A stretch of DNA of 64,000 nucleotides from Legionella moravica DSM 19234 (GTDB taxonomy: Bacteria; Pseudomonadota; Gammaproteobacteria; Legionellales; Legionellaceae): contig NZ_AUHS01000003.1 of NCBI RefSeq assembly GCF_000423305.1, positions 277,879 through 341,878 of the forward strand, read 5' to 3'. Of this stretch, positions 1 to 14,620 are shown in pieces. Every line of letters begins with the position of its first letter. Positions within the stretch are counted from its first letter, which is position 1. The notes beneath the pieces were generated by a model. That model searched no databases. It saw only the letters and a program-made list of their open reading frames with translations, and was not told where the DNA came from. The position numbers and the translations under genes were made by a program.

Positions 1-1649
1 AGCTGCAACGCAATTGAATACAAATTCTTATCTGTAATTTCGAGCAGTGCTTTGCCTTGGCTCACAACCCCCTTTTGCACCCCTTTGTAAAGTATGTTAA
101 CAAGCGTTTTTCTTTGCTCAATATCTGCAATTTGGGACAATTCCGGCAGAAATATACGCAGTATTTGTCCTTGATTATTTTTCTTTAATACCCAGCTGTA
201 TTCTTCAGATGAAGTAATTCCTGTTTGTTTTAATACACGGAACGAACTACTAAGATCATGCAACTCTTCCAAACTCAATTTGGTTAATACGGATTTATTT
301 AAACCGTACTGTTCAAATTCATTGATATAATGATGCAAGATGGATTTTTGCATATGAATTAAAGGATTAAGGGCATGCTTTCTCAGGTCTTTTATGCTTA
401 TGATTCTTTTTGACTGATCCAGGGCAACCAAAGTCGTAGCTAACATGGGATATTGTTGTGTTGCCTGAACAACCTCCGTAAGCTCCTGGAGTGACAATTT
501 CCCTTTAGCCCAGAAGATTAAGCATAGTTTTCTGCAGTCGCTCTCTGTTAAACTGTTTATATAACTTAATTGCTCTAATTTATTTGGATCTTTATATAAG
601 TCTGGAGCATCCTGAGCGATTCCTAACTCGAGCAACACCTTAAAAGCACGATAATAAGCTTCTTTTGATAAGATTAATTGCACTAATTCCAAATCATACT
701 CTTTTGCTCGCAATTCGGGCAATAATTTGATTTGTTGTGGATCCCACATCAAAGCGCCCATATCTTTAATAAATTCATGATCACGAAGCAGATCCTGGTT
801 TCTTTTGAGGCTTTTTTCCTCATAGAACACCACGATCATCTGTAATAAATTTTTATTCAATCGATAATCATCTGTCAATTGAACTGATTCAAGCTCCTTT
901 TGTAATCCATCTTTTTTATGCAGTAAATCCCACATCATATTGGGTGAGATGAACAAGTTATATGCCAAGATCCGTTCACGAACTCCATTGGGTTTTAAAT
1001 GAGTATCATTCGATTTATCAAACTGTATGTAAGTGGATAGGGCATCAACACATGGAGCACCAAGATCAATTTCTCCAGTTTCCGCCTTAATTACATTCTT
1101 TAGTTGATATTGAATAAATGGATAATTAATTGGATCCAGTAATGATTCAAGCTCATCGCCTGCTTGAGAAACTCTAAGAACGGTTTCCTCTGGTTTAAGG
1201 TAGGGTTTTAAATCAACACCAGACAACAGAGTAACGACTCGCTTCTCAGGAGCCAAGTGCGTGTTATTCATTAATCCCAAAAACCATTGAGATGGGTTAT
1301 CTTTCCTATAAATTAATGTCAACCCACAAGGTTCCTGGAGATCGTTAAAATAAGCAAAATCATGGCGTGCGATTTGCTTTTCATAATGAGCAAGACTTTC
1401 ACCAGCTAATTTAAACGGTTGATATGGAGGGCCAAAAATCAGGAATAAATTGGCAGCAGAGATGGTTCCCGGGGCTAAATGAGGCACTTGCCCTGTTGAT
1501 TGCCACTTACTTATAAATTCACTTGCCTGTTGTTCAGTACCAAGAAATTTAGTTTCAGATGAAAAAGTATTATCTCTGATCCTTAGCAACCATTCCAAAT
1601 CAAAAGCTTTAAAAATTTGCTGTGCATTTCCTTGAACCCAATAAACCAT
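1..1649 (-). CDS. Large cytosolic protein of unknown function, 3' end beyond the left edge
   Basis: An open frame of 549 codons without a stop starts at an ATG at 1649 and runs off the left edge, so the C-terminus is missing. The start is preceded by a GAGAG-like ribosome site and the protein begins MVYWVQGNAQ. I see no signal peptide and no membrane segment. Much of it, for example the stretch with DPNKLEQLSYINSL, looks like short leucine-rich helices. I do not recognise a catalytic motif or family. The large soluble helical build and a neighbourhood holding several Dot/Icm effectors make it a possible effector, but the C-terminal secretion signal would lie outside the window, so this is only a guess. 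The ribosome-site context and the MVY start resemble those of the membrane effector starting at 25318. Confidence 0.75.
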   Translation of the reverse strand, partial: MVYWVQGNAQQIFKAFDLEWLLRIRDNTFSSETKFLGTEQQASEFISKWQSTGQVPHLAPGTISAANLFLIFGPPYQPFKLAGESLAHYEKQIARHDFAYFNDLQEPCGLTLIYRKDNPSQWFLGLMNNTHLAPEKRVVTLLSGVDLKPYLKPEETVLRVSQAGDELESLLDPINYPFIQYQLKNVIKAETGEIDLGAPCVDALSTYIQFDKSNDTHLKPNGVRERILAYNLFISPNMMWDLLHKKDGLQKELESVQLTDDYRLNKNLLQMIVVFYEEKSLKRNQDLLRDHEFIKDMGALMWDPQQIKLLPELRAKEYDLELVQLILSKEAYYRAFKVLLELGIAQDAPDLYKDPNKLEQLSYINSLTESDCRKLCLIFWAKGKLSLQELTEVVQATQQYPMLATTLVALDQSKRIISIKDLRKHALNPLIHMQKSILHHYINEFEQYGLNKSVLTKLSLEELHDLSSSFRVLKQTGITSSEEYSWVLKKNNQGQILRIFLPELSQIADIEQRKTLVNILYKGVQKGVVSQGKALLEITDKNLYSIALQ

Positions 1650-1787
1650 GCTCAATACTCTCAAAACTACAAATTGTGAATATTATAACCAATTTTATAC
1701 CAAAATAGTGTTTTTTTTTGAAATATATCTCTGTACATGATCAAAAACCAGTCATATACAGAGATAAAAATCAGGAGTACCCCTAAA

Positions 1788-3446
1788 CTAAGCCTTATGC
1801 ATGGGGCAAACTACACCCACTTCAGCAAATGCATCAATCACCGGGCTTTTATCCAGTTTTCTATCTAAAGCAGCCTGAATGACACCACAGGCAGCAAAAT
1901 CATAATAAGCAATTGGCGACCAATAATTCATGTTCGCATCAACCATGATCTGAAATGCTTTTTGAACAGACCAACCCGGTTTATGAGCTAGCAAATAAAA
2001 TGCCTTATTAAATACCCCACTCGTCATATGAACATCCAAAGCATCCGTATATTGTGCCGCATGTCCTATAGACCTGCCGTCTTTAGTTGGATCATCCATA
2101 TAACGTAATGGTTGACCTCCTTTTACTGCTTCACGCCCAATAGTCCAGTCTTCACCGTCCCAGTACCATGGATAATCTTGCCTTAAGTAATCTTGAAGGG
2201 CTATAGCAGCCATATCTGAAAATGATTCGTTAATGCCACCCGATTGTCCTTCATAAAATAATCCTGAATTGATGGCAGTAAAATTATGCGACAATTCGTG
2301 ACCTATTACCGATTGAGCAGGAGCAGTTAAGTATTCATCTCCGTTACCAATAACAATTTGCTGATGAGCCACAATTAATCCATCAAGACTGATGGTTGGA
2401 ATCGCAAATGCATTATCCATATCACCAAGATGGGTGTAAGCACGTAATGGCAAATCATCACCAATTGGTTTTTTAACGTCATAATGCTTTTCATACATGT
2501 CCAATGTCTGTTGAGCAAAATACATAGTGTCATTCACGGGTGAAAAAGCATAATTGACAGGTCCTGTTGCGCCATCTGCATAGTTTAAATAGAGATTGCT
2601 TTCATCGCAGGCATATGAAAAGACAGGGATATTAAGCATTGATTCAGCAAACGTTGTAATTGGAAATACATCGTAACCCAGAGCAAGATTTTCCAGGTTC
2701 ATCACTTTTAAGGAATCATTTTCAACGCTACACATACCATCCTTGACCGATACATCAAATTTACCCAAAGAGGGTAATCCTGGCAACGCATTCCCATGCT
2801 GAAACATACCGCCACGATAAGGAAGAGGAAATGCGTTTCCACCCAGACCTTGACCAATACGTTCATGACGAACTTCATCCCACTGTTTTAATATCTTGGC
2901 TGTATTCGCATCAATTAAATAGTTAGGTGCTTTGATGTGTTTTTCTTCACTGTTGCTGTAATAAGATAAATGATAAGCGAGATGCGCTTTGTTATCCGAA
3001 TCAATAAAGATAACCTTGTTCATTTTTTTAAATTTTACCGGATGACTTACTGATCCCAAAATTGCTTGCTCAATTTCTTTCGCTGAAAATGCACCCTTGA
3101 TACTGCTAATGTCTTTTTCAATTCCAGTCACATTTATTCCAGTTACTGTATCCTTGCTTCCTTGTTTTGAATGATAAATGACTTGATAGCCCCAGACAGG
3201 AATGCCCTTATACATCAACTGATATCGAGCATGATTGGCGCTGGCTTTTGCTTCGTCGCTCAGTTGGAGTTTATAGTCGTTTTGCTGAACAGCCACTGAG
3301 TTGATAACTCCCTGTTTAAAGGAATGCTTTTGTTCAAACTGAGGCAACGATTTATTTGAATCACCCCAGACCATATTTTGTGAGACAGCATGGGCCGATG
3401 AGGCTACTGTTGAAATGACTAATAATGAAGCAATCCGTTTTTTCAT
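1788..3446 (-). CDS. Secreted M4-family (thermolysin-like) zinc metalloprotease
   Basis: A 552-residue preproprotease. The N-terminus (MKKRIASLLVISTVASSAHA) is a typical Sec signal peptide. It is followed by a propeptide of about 190 residues of the FTP/PepSY kind. The M4 catalytic domain carries HELSH at residues 383-387 (zinc ligands His383 and His387, catalytic Glu384) and the third ligand Glu407 in NESFSD, the exact 20-residue spacing of thermolysin. A later VHMTSGVFNKAFY block matches the family's C-terminal active-site histidine region. It resembles the major Legionella secreted protease ProA/Msp in length and order but sits at the parC locus, so it is a paralogue. Type II secretion is likely by family analogy. 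The start has an AGGATGAT ribosome site. A second M4 gene lies at 57225-58898. Confidence 0.93.
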   Translation of the reverse strand: MKKRIASLLVISTVASSAHAVSQNMVWGDSNKSLPQFEQKHSFKQGVINSVAVQQNDYKLQLSDEAKASANHARYQLMYKGIPVWGYQVIYHSKQGSKDTVTGINVTGIEKDISSIKGAFSAKEIEQAILGSVSHPVKFKKMNKVIFIDSDNKAHLAYHLSYYSNSEEKHIKAPNYLIDANTAKILKQWDEVRHERIGQGLGGNAFPLPYRGGMFQHGNALPGLPSLGKFDVSVKDGMCSVENDSLKVMNLENLALGYDVFPITTFAESMLNIPVFSYACDESNLYLNYADGATGPVNYAFSPVNDTMYFAQQTLDMYEKHYDVKKPIGDDLPLRAYTHLGDMDNAFAIPTISLDGLIVAHQQIVIGNGDEYLTAPAQSVIGHELSHNFTAINSGLFYEGQSGGINESFSDMAAIALQDYLRQDYPWYWDGEDWTIGREAVKGGQPLRYMDDPTKDGRSIGHAAQYTDALDVHMTSGVFNKAFYLLAHKPGWSVQKAFQIMVDANMNYWSPIAYYDFAACGVIQAALDRKLDKSPVIDAFAEVGVVCPMHKA

Positions 3447-3776
3447 AATATCATCCTGATTTTTTATCGAAATTCCATCCTGCTATAAATTCGTAACAAA
3501 AACAATCAAAACAGTTAATTACAGTTATATTGTTCTTTTTTTACACCTTGGATTAGGCTTTATGTGCATCTGAAGTGATTAGTTTATTTATGCTTTTATT
3601 GATACAATTCAGCTAATTATGAATAAACTTTGCTAATATCAGCGCCTCTGGACTCCTCATGCAGCATGATATCTCCTGAGGCCACAACGATGCCCACATT
3701 TCACTCCATTCAAGTTGACTAAGTACTGTAAGTCATCGTTGTTTTACCTTTAAAGTGCGCCACTAGAGAGGAACTA
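3447..3776. other. Intergenic, divergent promoter region between the M4 protease and the DUF2520 gene
   Basis: About 330 bp, AT-rich on the protease side. A 9-bp inverted repeat, ACAACGATG at 3684-3692 and its complement at 3734-3742, encloses an imperfect palindrome around 3715-3735 just upstream of the plus-strand gene, which could fold as a leader structure. No gene was seen. Confidence 0.4.
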
Positions 3777-4628
3777 ATGAACTACAACATTATTGGGGCG
3801 GGTCGTTTAGGCAAGAACCTGGCCATGGCATTATCCACTTCCCGAATGCTCGTCCTTGATTCAGTGTGCAATCGTACGTTTAAATCAGCGCAACAAGCCT
3901 GTAGTGATCTGGGAGTGGGCAACGCAGTTGAGTCATTAAATCAACTACCCCAAGCTGATGTAACCTGGATCACATGCAGTGATGATTCAATTGAAACCGT
4001 AGTAACTCAATTAATACAAGATTCCGTTCTAAAGCCCAATAGTTTTGTAATTCATTGCAGTGGTGCATTAAATTCCGAGTTGCTTAAACCACTCAAAATG
4101 GCTGGATGCTCTATAGCCAGTTTTCACCCACTCAAAGCGTTTAAAACAGGATACCTGGATTCTATGGCCTTCAATCAAATCGACTGTGTTGTTGAAGGAG
4201 ACCCCGATGTTTGCGAATGGTTAAATGATATTTTTAGTTCTTTAGCTGCACGCGTTATACCGATTCAACCTGAAGCAAAAATAAAATATCATGCTGCTGC
4301 AACTATTGCCTCAAACTACTTAATTACTTTAGCCAGTGCCAGCGAAGAATTACTTCTTCAAGCAGGAATACCCCAGTATCAGGCACGCGCCATGATCTGT
4401 AACCTGATGCAAGGCAATATTAATAATTTGAGCAACACCAATCCAATCGACGAATCATTAACCGGACCCTTATGCCGTGGAGATACTCAAACACTATCTC
4501 TGCACTTGAAGACCATCAATAATCCTATGATTAGAGCGCTTTATAAAACAGCAGGCTTAGCGACTTTATCCCTGACTAAGCTATCTCAGGAAAAATCAGA
4601 CTTCATTAAAGAAATGTTTGAAGTTTAG
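3777..4628 (+). CDS. Rossmann-fold NAD(P)-binding protein with C-terminal DUF2520 domain
   Basis: A 283-residue cytosolic protein. The N-terminus has the dinucleotide-binding glycine motif GAGRLGKNLA at residues 8-17 in a beta-alpha-beta fold. The middle segment (FHPLKAF near residue 117) and the helical C-terminal half match the layout of Rossmann-like/DUF2520 proteins, which resemble pyrroline-5-carboxylate and prephenate dehydrogenases. The substrate is unknown. An AGAGAGGAAC ribosome site precedes the ATG. It is convergent with parC, with a parS-like palindrome between the two stop codons. The fold is fairly secure; I assign no reaction. Confidence 0.8.
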   Translation: MNYNIIGAGRLGKNLAMALSTSRMLVLDSVCNRTFKSAQQACSDLGVGNAVESLNQLPQADVTWITCSDDSIETVVTQLIQDSVLKPNSFVIHCSGALNSELLKPLKMAGCSIASFHPLKAFKTGYLDSMAFNQIDCVVEGDPDVCEWLNDIFSSLAARVIPIQPEAKIKYHAAATIASNYLITLASASEELLLQAGIPQYQARAMICNLMQGNINNLSNTNPIDESLTGPLCRGDTQTLSLHLKTINNPMIRALYKTAGLATLSLTKLSQEKSDFIKEMFEV

Positions 4629-4632
4629 CCAA

Positions 4633-4648
4633 TGTTTCACGGGAAACA
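4633..4648. promoter_or_regulatory. parS-like palindrome, one mismatch
   Basis: TGTTTCACGGGAAACA differs from the parS consensus TGTTNCACGTGAAACA by one central base. It lies between the convergent DUF2520 and parC genes, about 30 kb from the two perfect sites near dnaN-gyrB. It may be a weak ParB site, or may simply be the hairpin terminating both genes. Confidence 0.45.
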
Positions 4649-4670
4649 GTGGCTATAAATTAATAATCAA

Positions 4671-6914
4671 TTAAGCCTGTTCTGCTACCGTGACCTGTAA
4701 ATGAGTCACATTCTGTAGCCCTCGCGGCAAACGATTTCCCCGTCGACCTCGTTCCCCTTTGTAATGTGCTAAATCAGCACCTTTAAGAGTAAAATGACGT
4801 TTTCCAGCATGCACCGTTAAAGAATCGTCTTCAGATAATACCTGAAGATCAATAATATATTCTTCTCGTGACACCGATTTGCTTGATGGGATACTAATTA
4901 ATTTATTACCTTTTCCTCGAGATAGCTCTGGCAATTCCTTAATGGAAAAGACAAGCAATCTTCCCACGCTGGTTGCGCAAGCAACAAAAATATCATCCTT
5001 ATTCGGTAAAAGTCGAGGTGGAACGATACGACTGTTTTGAGAAAGCTTTATACATGCTTTTCCGTTGCGATTTTTTACATACAGATCGCTTACTTTAGCA
5101 ACAAAACCATAACCCGCATCGCTAGCTAATAAAACTCGTTGATCTGGCTCTCCACCAACCAACGCTTCAAAAGTCATGCCTTCAGCAGGATTCAATTTAC
5201 CAGTGAGCGGCTCACCTTGACCTCTTGCGGAAGGAAGAACATGGCCGGGTAATGAATACACCTTACCCTCGCTATCAAAAAAGATGATTTGCTGATTTGA
5301 GCGCGCAGGAGCCTGGGCTTTAAATTCATCACCCGCTTTATAACTCAGATCGGTACCCACCACGTCATGACCTTTTGCTGCTCTAACCCAACCATTTTTT
5401 GATAAAACAACCGTAATCGGTTCGTTAGGTAAAATATCTTCTTCTTTTAGAGCTTGTGCATCTTGTCTTACAATAATTGGAGAACGACGTGAATCACCAA
5501 ATTCATCACGATCTCTGATTATTTCTTGTTTTACTAAAGCCTTCAAAAGCAACTCACTGGCTAAGGTAGCCTGGATACTATCTCGTTCAGCACTAAGCTC
5601 TTCAAGTTCGCCACGCAATTTAATTTCTTCGAGTTTCGCCAAATGACGCAGTTTCATTTCTAAAATTGCTTCAGCCTGCCGCTCACTCAAATTAAATCGG
5701 GCGATTAAACCTTGCTTGGGATTCTCATGTTCTCGAATGATGGCGATAACTTCATCTATATTTAAATACGCAATTAACAAACCTTCCAAAACATGAATAC
5801 GCTCTAATACCTTTTCAAGTCGGTACTCCAATCTTCGTCTGACTGTTGTAACACGATATTCCAACCATTCGGTCAGAATTTTTAACAATCCTTTGACACG
5901 TGGCTTACCATCCAAACCAATCATATTAAAATTGACTCGATAGCTCCGCTCCAAATCAGTTGTAGCAAATAGATGAGACATTAAAGCGTCGACATCAACT
6001 CGATTTGATTTGGGAATAATCACGAGGCGCGTGGGATGTTCGTGATCAGACTCATCGCGTAAATCCTCAACCATCGGTAATTTTTTCTGCTGCATTTGCA
6101 CAGCAATCTGTTCTATCACTTTAGCGCCAGAAACCTGGTATGGCAAAGCAGTAATAACAATATTCTGCTTTTCCTGATTAAAAATAGCTCGCATTTTAAT
6201 CGATCCATTTCCTGACTCATACATTGCAGTAATCGCTTCTCGTGGCGTAATGATCTCTGCTTCTGTTGGAAAATCAGGGCCTTTTATGTGTTCATTAATT
6301 GCGGCTAAATCAGCATCAGGATTGTCTAACAAATGGACACAAGCATTGGCAACTTCTGTTAAGTTATGCGGAAGAATATCTGATGCCATACCAACAGCAA
6401 TACCTGTAGCACCATTAAGTAAAATATTAGGTAATCTGGCTGGAAGCAATGACGGTTCATGTAGCGTTCCATCAAAATTATCCACCCAATCAACAGTACC
6501 TTGTAATAATTCACCAAGCAGAACCTCTGCATAAGGTGATAATCTGGCTTCTGTGTACCGCATTGCAGCAAATGATTTGGGATCATCAGGAGATCCCCAG
6601 TTTCCTTGGCCGTCTACAAATGGATACCGATACGAGAACGGTTGCGCCATCAAAACCATGGCTTCATAACAGGCACTGTCGCCATGAGGATGGAATTTAC
6701 CTAAAACATCCCCGACAGTTCTTGCCGATTTTTTGTGTTTTGCTGTGGCTTTTAAGCCTAGCTCCGACATTGCATAGACAATTCTTCGTTGAACAGGTTT
6801 TAATCCGTCTGCAATATTGGGTAAAGCTCTATCTAGAATCACATACATGGAATAATCAAGATAGGCTTTCTCGGTAAATTCAGTTAGTGGCTTTTGTTCA
6901 GTTGTATCATTCAT
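4671..6914 (-). CDS. parC: DNA topoisomerase IV subunit A
   Basis: ParC is the DNA-breaking subunit of the topoisomerase IV ParC2ParE2 heterotetramer, which decatenates daughter chromosomes. I chose the ATG at 6914 because it makes the numbering coincide with E. coli: active-site Tyr120 in [10 protein letters not shown], and quinolone-region Ser80 and Glu84 in [10 protein letters not shown]. Both quinolone-region residues are the susceptible form. A GTG at 6944 and an ATG at 6929 would add 10 or 5 residues; none of the three has a strong ribosome site. The C-terminal beta-pinwheel is present and the protein is full length (747 residues). No parE is nearby. Confidence 0.97.
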   Translation of the reverse strand: MNDTTEQKPLTEFTEKAYLDYSMYVILDRALPNIADGLKPVQRRIVYAMSELGLKATAKHKKSARTVGDVLGKFHPHGDSACYEAMVLMAQPFSYRYPFVDGQGNWGSPDDPKSFAAMRYTEARLSPYAEVLLGELLQGTVDWVDNFDGTLHEPSLLPARLPNILLNGATGIAVGMASDILPHNLTEVANACVHLLDNPDADLAAINEHIKGPDFPTEAEIITPREAITAMYESGNGSIKMRAIFNQEKQNIVITALPYQVSGAKVIEQIAVQMQQKKLPMVEDLRDESDHEHPTRLVIIPKSNRVDVDALMSHLFATTDLERSYRVNFNMIGLDGKPRVKGLLKILTEWLEYRVTTVRRRLEYRLEKVLERIHVLEGLLIAYLNIDEVIAIIREHENPKQGLIARFNLSERQAEAILEMKLRHLAKLEEIKLRGELEELSAERDSIQATLASELLLKALVKQEIIRDRDEFGDSRRSPIIVRQDAQALKEEDILPNEPITVVLSKNGWVRAAKGHDVVGTDLSYKAGDEFKAQAPARSNQQIIFFDSEGKVYSLPGHVLPSARGQGEPLTGKLNPAEGMTFEALVGGEPDQRVLLASDAGYGFVAKVSDLYVKNRNGKACIKLSQNSRIVPPRLLPNKDDIFVACATSVGRLLVFSIKELPELSRGKGNKLISIPSSKSVSREEYIIDLQVLSEDDSLTVHAGKRHFTLKGADLAHYKGERGRRGNRLPRGLQNVTHLQVTVAEQA

Positions 6915-7451
6915 TGTTTTTGTATTCATTGTGGTAGTAATCACTATTTAATCATCGTAGTGCAATAAAGGTAAGTAATGCAAAGCAATTTTAGCAAAAT
7001 ATTCATCATGTTAGAAATATACTCAGCATGTAAGATGTGAATAACTTTATGCTCAATTTATGGTTCAAATTTCAATAAACGTAACTATATGATTTTAAAC
7101 GATTTTATAAAATATAATTCTCCAATTAATTTTATTACCTGTGGATAACCCTGTGAATTGACCATAGAGTAACGTGTGCAACTCTCTGTATAATACCGCA
7201 TTTTGCACATTGGTAACTGTATATATCAGGTATCTATCAAATTAGAGGGCAATCAGGCTCGATAATTAACTGCGCAGCTCTCGCGCTGTTGGCATTTTAT
7301 TCTTTTCAGACCCACTTTTCGTGACCTGTTTACGGAATCGAGAGTTCTCACGCACACCAAGAACATAGTGCGATTGTATTGACCTTAGGAAATTTTAATA
7401 GCATCAATAGGGTCAACAGGGATTATTGTCATCAGCTGAATCATAAAGCGT
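6915..7451. other. Long intergenic region between parC and the atp operon; perfect DnaA box, possible small RNA
   Basis: Over 500 bp without a credible protein gene. A perfect DnaA box (TTATCCACA, complement strand) lies at 7140-7148. A TATAAT-like hexamer is at 7189-7194, but no -35 box stands at normal spacing. The next 200 bp are GC-richer than the flanks and contain several short self-complementary stretches (for example CAGC/GCTG near 7274-7288 and TTGACC/GGTCAA near 7379-7412), the look of a structured RNA. I could not assign it to a known RNA family. Confidence 0.35.
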
Positions 7452-7488
7452 ATAAAAAGAAAAGGTCAGTACCTTGGTACTGACCTTT
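7452..7488 (-). terminator. Rho-independent terminator of the atp operon
   Basis: A near-perfect hairpin with stem AAAGGTCAGTAC paired to its complement around a CTTG loop (7461-7488). On the minus strand it is followed by TCTTTTTATAC, directly downstream of atpC. Confidence 0.85.
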
Positions 7489-7510
7489 CACATATTAATT
7501 GAAGCTACTT

Positions 7511-7933
7511 CTATTTAATTTTCTTTCTAACTTTTTGAATCGCACGGATTTGAGCAACAGCACGAGCTAACTCAGCAGCAGCGACAGAATAATCAATATC
7601 GCCGCCTTTATTTGCCATTGCTGCTTCAGCCTGAGCTTTTGCAGCTAGAGCAGCGGCTTCGTCCAGGTGCTCCGCACGCTCGGCGACATCAGCAAGAATA
7701 GTCACACAATGCGGCTGAACTTCAAGCATTCCACCTTGCACGTAATAGATTTCTTGCTCACCGCCAGGCATGGTTAATCGTATTTCACCAGGTTTTAATA
7801 CGGTTAACAAAGGAGCATGACCGGGTGTAACCCCAATTTCACCTAATTCTCCAGTGGCAACAACCATCTCTACCAAGCCAGAGAATATTTCATGTTCCGC
7901 ACTAACAATATCCAGATGCGTTGTTATTGTCAT
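7511..7933 (-). CDS. atpC: ATP synthase F1 subunit epsilon
   Basis: A 140-residue epsilon subunit of the F1 central stalk that couples rotation and can inhibit hydrolysis. HLDIVSAEHEIFSGLVE and GHAPLLT are family hallmarks, with an N-terminal beta-sandwich and a two-helix C-terminus. I place the start at the ATG at 7933 because MTITTHLDIVS aligns with the E. coli start and GAGGC lies about 8 bases upstream. The ATG at 7948, which overlaps the atpD stop as ATGA, would add MRQAD. It is the last gene of the operon, followed by a strong terminator. Confidence 0.95.
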   Translation of the reverse strand: MTITTHLDIVSAEHEIFSGLVEMVVATGELGEIGVTPGHAPLLTVLKPGEIRLTMPGGEQEIYYVQGGMLEVQPHCVTILADVAERAEHLDEAAALAAKAQAEAAMANKGGDIDYSVAAAELARAVAQIRAIQKVRKKIK

Positions 7934-7944
7934 ATCGGCTTGCC

Positions 7945-10199
<2,255 letters not shown>

Positions 10200-10289
10200 A
10201 TGTTACTTCGCCTTTAATTGATTTATAGGTCATTACATGAATTGTAATGACCTGTATACCTATTGGAATCACTTCCATGAGATATTAAA

Positions 10290-11843
10290 TTACCAACTAG
10301 CCGTACGTTTAAACTCATCAACTGCTTTAGTTAATTTGGCTTCAATCTCATTATCATATCCGCCTGCTTCGTTAATTGCATGCAACAAGGCAGCATGAGT
10401 ACTGCGCATGTAATCATGTAATGACGATTCAAAGGAACTGATTTCACTTACTGGAACATCATCCAGGTATCCTTTTTCCACAACGAATAAAGATATACCC
10501 ATTTCAGCTACAGTAAATGGAGAATATTGCTTTTGCTTCATTAACTCAGTAATACGTTGACCACGCTCCAATTGTTTACGAGTTGCGTCATCAAGGTCAG
10601 ATGCAAACTGAGAAAATGCTTCCAGCTCACGGAATTGCGCTAGTGCAAGACGAGTTCCTCCACCCAGCTTTTTCATGATTTTGGTCTGAGCAGCACCACC
10701 AACCCGTGATACAGATAAGCCAGAGTTAATTGCAGGTCTTACGCCCGAGTTGAATAAGTCAACATCCAGGAATATCTGACCGTCAGTAATGGATATCACG
10801 TTTGTCGGAACGAAAGCAGATACGTCACCCGCTTGAGTTTCAATGATCGGCAGAGCAGTAAGCGAACCGGTTTTACCTTTTACTTCGCCATTTGTTAGTT
10901 TTTCTACTTCTTCAGCGTTAATACGTGCTGCACGCTCCAGTAAGCGTGAATGCAAATAGAAAATATCTCCAGGATACGCTTCACGACCTGGTGGTCTACG
11001 CAGCAGTAATGAAATTTGGCGATATGCCCATGCTTGTTTGGTTAAATCATCGTATACAATCAATGCATCTTCACCGCGTTCCATGAAATATTCACCCATG
11101 GAACAACCGGAGTATGGAGCAATAAATTGTAACGCAGCAGAGTCGGAAGCCCCTGCAACGACGACTATGGTATGCTCCAAAGCACCGTGCTCTTCCAGCT
11201 TGCGTACAATAGACGCAACAGAAGAAGCTTTTTGTCCGATAGCAACATACACGCATTTAACGCCAGTGCCCTTCTGGTTAATAATGGCATCAATGGCAAT
11301 TGCTGTTTTACCCGTCTGACGGTCACCGATGATCAGCTCTCGCTGTCCTCGTCCTACAGGAATCATCGCATCGATAGCCTTTAGGCCTGTTTGAACAGGT
11401 TGATCTACTGATTTACGAGAAATAACACCAGGAGCAACTTTTTCAATAGGGGACATGCCAGCAGCATCAATTGGACCCTTACCGTCTATGGGATTACCCA
11501 ATGCATCAACAACACGACCTAAAAGTCCTTTACCTACAGGAACTTCCAGAATACGACCAGTGCATTTACCTTTTTGACCTTCTGCAAGAGTTGATGAATC
11601 ACCCAGAATTACAGCACCTACTGAGTCTCTTTCAAGGTTAAGAGCCAGGCCATATACTCCGCCAGGGAATTCTATCATTTCACCAGCCATTGCATCAGCA
11701 AGACCGTGTAAGCGAACGATACCGTCTTTTAAACTAACAACAGTTCCTTCATTACGAGCTTCGGAAACCACGCTAAACTGATCAATTTTCTTTCTGATTA
11801 ATTCGCTGATTTCTGAAGGATTTAAAGCTACTTGTTCTGACAT
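10290..11843 (-). CDS. atpA: ATP synthase F1 subunit alpha
   Basis: A 517-residue non-catalytic nucleotide-binding alpha subunit. The N-terminal [20 protein letters not shown], Walker [10 protein letters not shown] near residue 170 and the arginine-finger region ([14 protein letters not shown]) are intact and the length is standard. A 90-bp gap with no clear signal separates it from atpG. Confidence 0.98.
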   Translation of the reverse strand: MSEQVALNPSEISELIRKKIDQFSVVSEARNEGTVVSLKDGIVRLHGLADAMAGEMIEFPGGVYGLALNLERDSVGAVILGDSSTLAEGQKGKCTGRILEVPVGKGLLGRVVDALGNPIDGKGPIDAAGMSPIEKVAPGVISRKSVDQPVQTGLKAIDAMIPVGRGQRELIIGDRQTGKTAIAIDAIINQKGTGVKCVYVAIGQKASSVASIVRKLEEHGALEHTIVVVAGASDSAALQFIAPYSGCSMGEYFMERGEDALIVYDDLTKQAWAYRQISLLLRRPPGREAYPGDIFYLHSRLLERAARINAEEVEKLTNGEVKGKTGSLTALPIIETQAGDVSAFVPTNVISITDGQIFLDVDLFNSGVRPAINSGLSVSRVGGAAQTKIMKKLGGGTRLALAQFRELEAFSQFASDLDDATRKQLERGQRITELMKQKQYSPFTVAEMGISLFVVEKGYLDDVPVSEISSFESSLHDYMRSTHAALLHAINEAGGYDNEIEAKLTKAVDEFKRTASW

Positions 11844-11860
11844 GGAAACTATCCTCTATA

Positions 11861-12403
11861 TTAAGCGGCCAAACCGGTGCCAAGCTTATTAAGCTTGCCC
11901 CGGACTGAACCATCGATAACTAAATCGCCTGCCCGAATAACTGCACCACCAAGCAAGGAGGGATCAATACTTATTCTTAATGACACTTTGCGCTGTAATC
12001 GATTGCTTAGCGATTCAATCAACTGTTGTTGTTGCGCGGGGGATACTTCAGAGAAACTGATGACATCGACACCCAGTGTCTTTTCTTGTTCTGCTCTATG
12101 CACTTCATAAAGAGCTTTAATTTCCGGCAACAGCATTAACCGCTTATTAGCAGCTAATAACGCAATAAGATTATTTAATGACTTATCGTCTTTTACTTTT
12201 CCATTGCAAACCGTTAGCAGCAACTCAACTTGTTGCGCATCAGTTGAACTGGGATTTGCAATAAATTGTGATGCCTGTGGAGTTAATACTGCTTGTGCAA
12301 GAATCATTAAGTACTCAGACCACTCAGCTAATTTTTTTTCTGCTAACGCGTGTTCAAAAATTGCTTTTGCATAGGGTCTGGCTATAGTGGTGCTATCAGA
12401 CAT
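11861..12403 (-). CDS. atpH: ATP synthase F1 subunit delta
   Basis: A 180-residue delta subunit (OSCP family) that caps F1 and binds the b-subunit stator. The N-terminus ([19 protein letters not shown]) forms the helical domain, and the C-terminal block ([20 protein letters not shown]) is the family signature. The stop is 17 bp from atpA, and the start is adjacent to the atpF stop. Confidence 0.97.
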   Translation of the reverse strand: MSDSTTIARPYAKAIFEHALAEKKLAEWSEYLMILAQAVLTPQASQFIANPSSTDAQQVELLLTVCNGKVKDDKSLNNLIALLAANKRLMLLPEIKALYEVHRAEQEKTLGVDVISFSEVSPAQQQQLIESLSNRLQRKVSLRISIDPSLLGGAVIRAGDLVIDGSVRGKLNKLGTGLAA

Positions 12404-12404
12404 T

Positions 12405-12875
12405 TCAAATCTCTTCTATCAAGTTATCTAACAGTGCGCTGTTCGCTTTCGCGTCTACTTCACGCATTAGAATTTTTTCAGCGCCTGAAATGGCCAGTCG
12501 GGCAACTTGTTTGCGAAGCTCTTCTTTAGCGTGGTTCACTTGTTGTGTGAGCTGCTCTTGAGCCAGTTTTGCCTGAATCTGTGCTTCACGCTTGGCTGCT
12601 TCCTTTGCTTCTTCAATAATTTGGGAAGCGCGCTTATTGGCTTTGTCGATGATATCGGCAGATTGTGCCTTGGCTTGTTTCAGCTCATCTTTAACACGGT
12701 GTTGAGCCAACTCAAGCTCTTTACGACCACGCTCAGCGGCAGACAGTCCGTCAGCAATCTTTTCTTGTCTCTCTTCCAAAGCTTTGGCTAAAGGAGGCCA
12801 GACTAATTTCATGGTAAACAGAACAAAGGCTGCAAATACCAGCATTTGTACTACTAATGTCAAATTAATATCCAA
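12405..12875 (-). CDS. atpF: ATP synthase Fo subunit b
   Basis: A 156-residue stator subunit with one N-terminal membrane helix (about residues 5-25) and a long charged, alanine-rich helix that dimerises as the peripheral stalk. It begins [20 protein letters not shown], as in E. coli AtpF, and has the same length. Confidence 0.97.
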   Translation of the reverse strand: MDINLTLVVQMLVFAAFVLFTMKLVWPPLAKALEERQEKIADGLSAAERGRKELELAQHRVKDELKQAKAQSADIIDKANKRASQIIEEAKEAAKREAQIQAKLAQEQLTQQVNHAKEELRKQVARLAISGAEKILMREVDAKANSALLDNLIEEI

Positions 12876-12927
12876 AGTACTATCTCCTGTAACAATTAGG
12901 GCGCTGTGGCGCCCTGTTCATGAGTTA

Positions 12928-13233
<306 letters not shown>

Positions 13234-13242
13234 TTAAATTGG

Positions 13243-14467
<1,225 letters not shown>

Positions 14468-14493
14468 ATATTCACCTAACTTTCACCGCGCGA

Positions 14494-14522
14494 ATTATAA
14501 ATCAATCAACTGTAATAATCAA
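14494..14522 (-). promoter_or_regulatory. Promoter of the atp operon
   Basis: On the minus strand, TTGATT (14517-14522) and TATAAT (14494-14499) are separated by 17 bp, 27 bp upstream of the atpI start codon. Confidence 0.65.
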
Positions 14523-14620
14523 CGGCGATATTGAATTTTTCGAGCTATAATAAAAGCGTAGGGCTTAGCATTGTGTTCTTGCTAAGTAGATTTATTTAAA
14601 CCTCGCCAAAGGAATAAAAT

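Noticed and set aside
6250..6877. Frames opposite or alternative to parC
   Set aside because: Shadow frames of a highly conserved gene.
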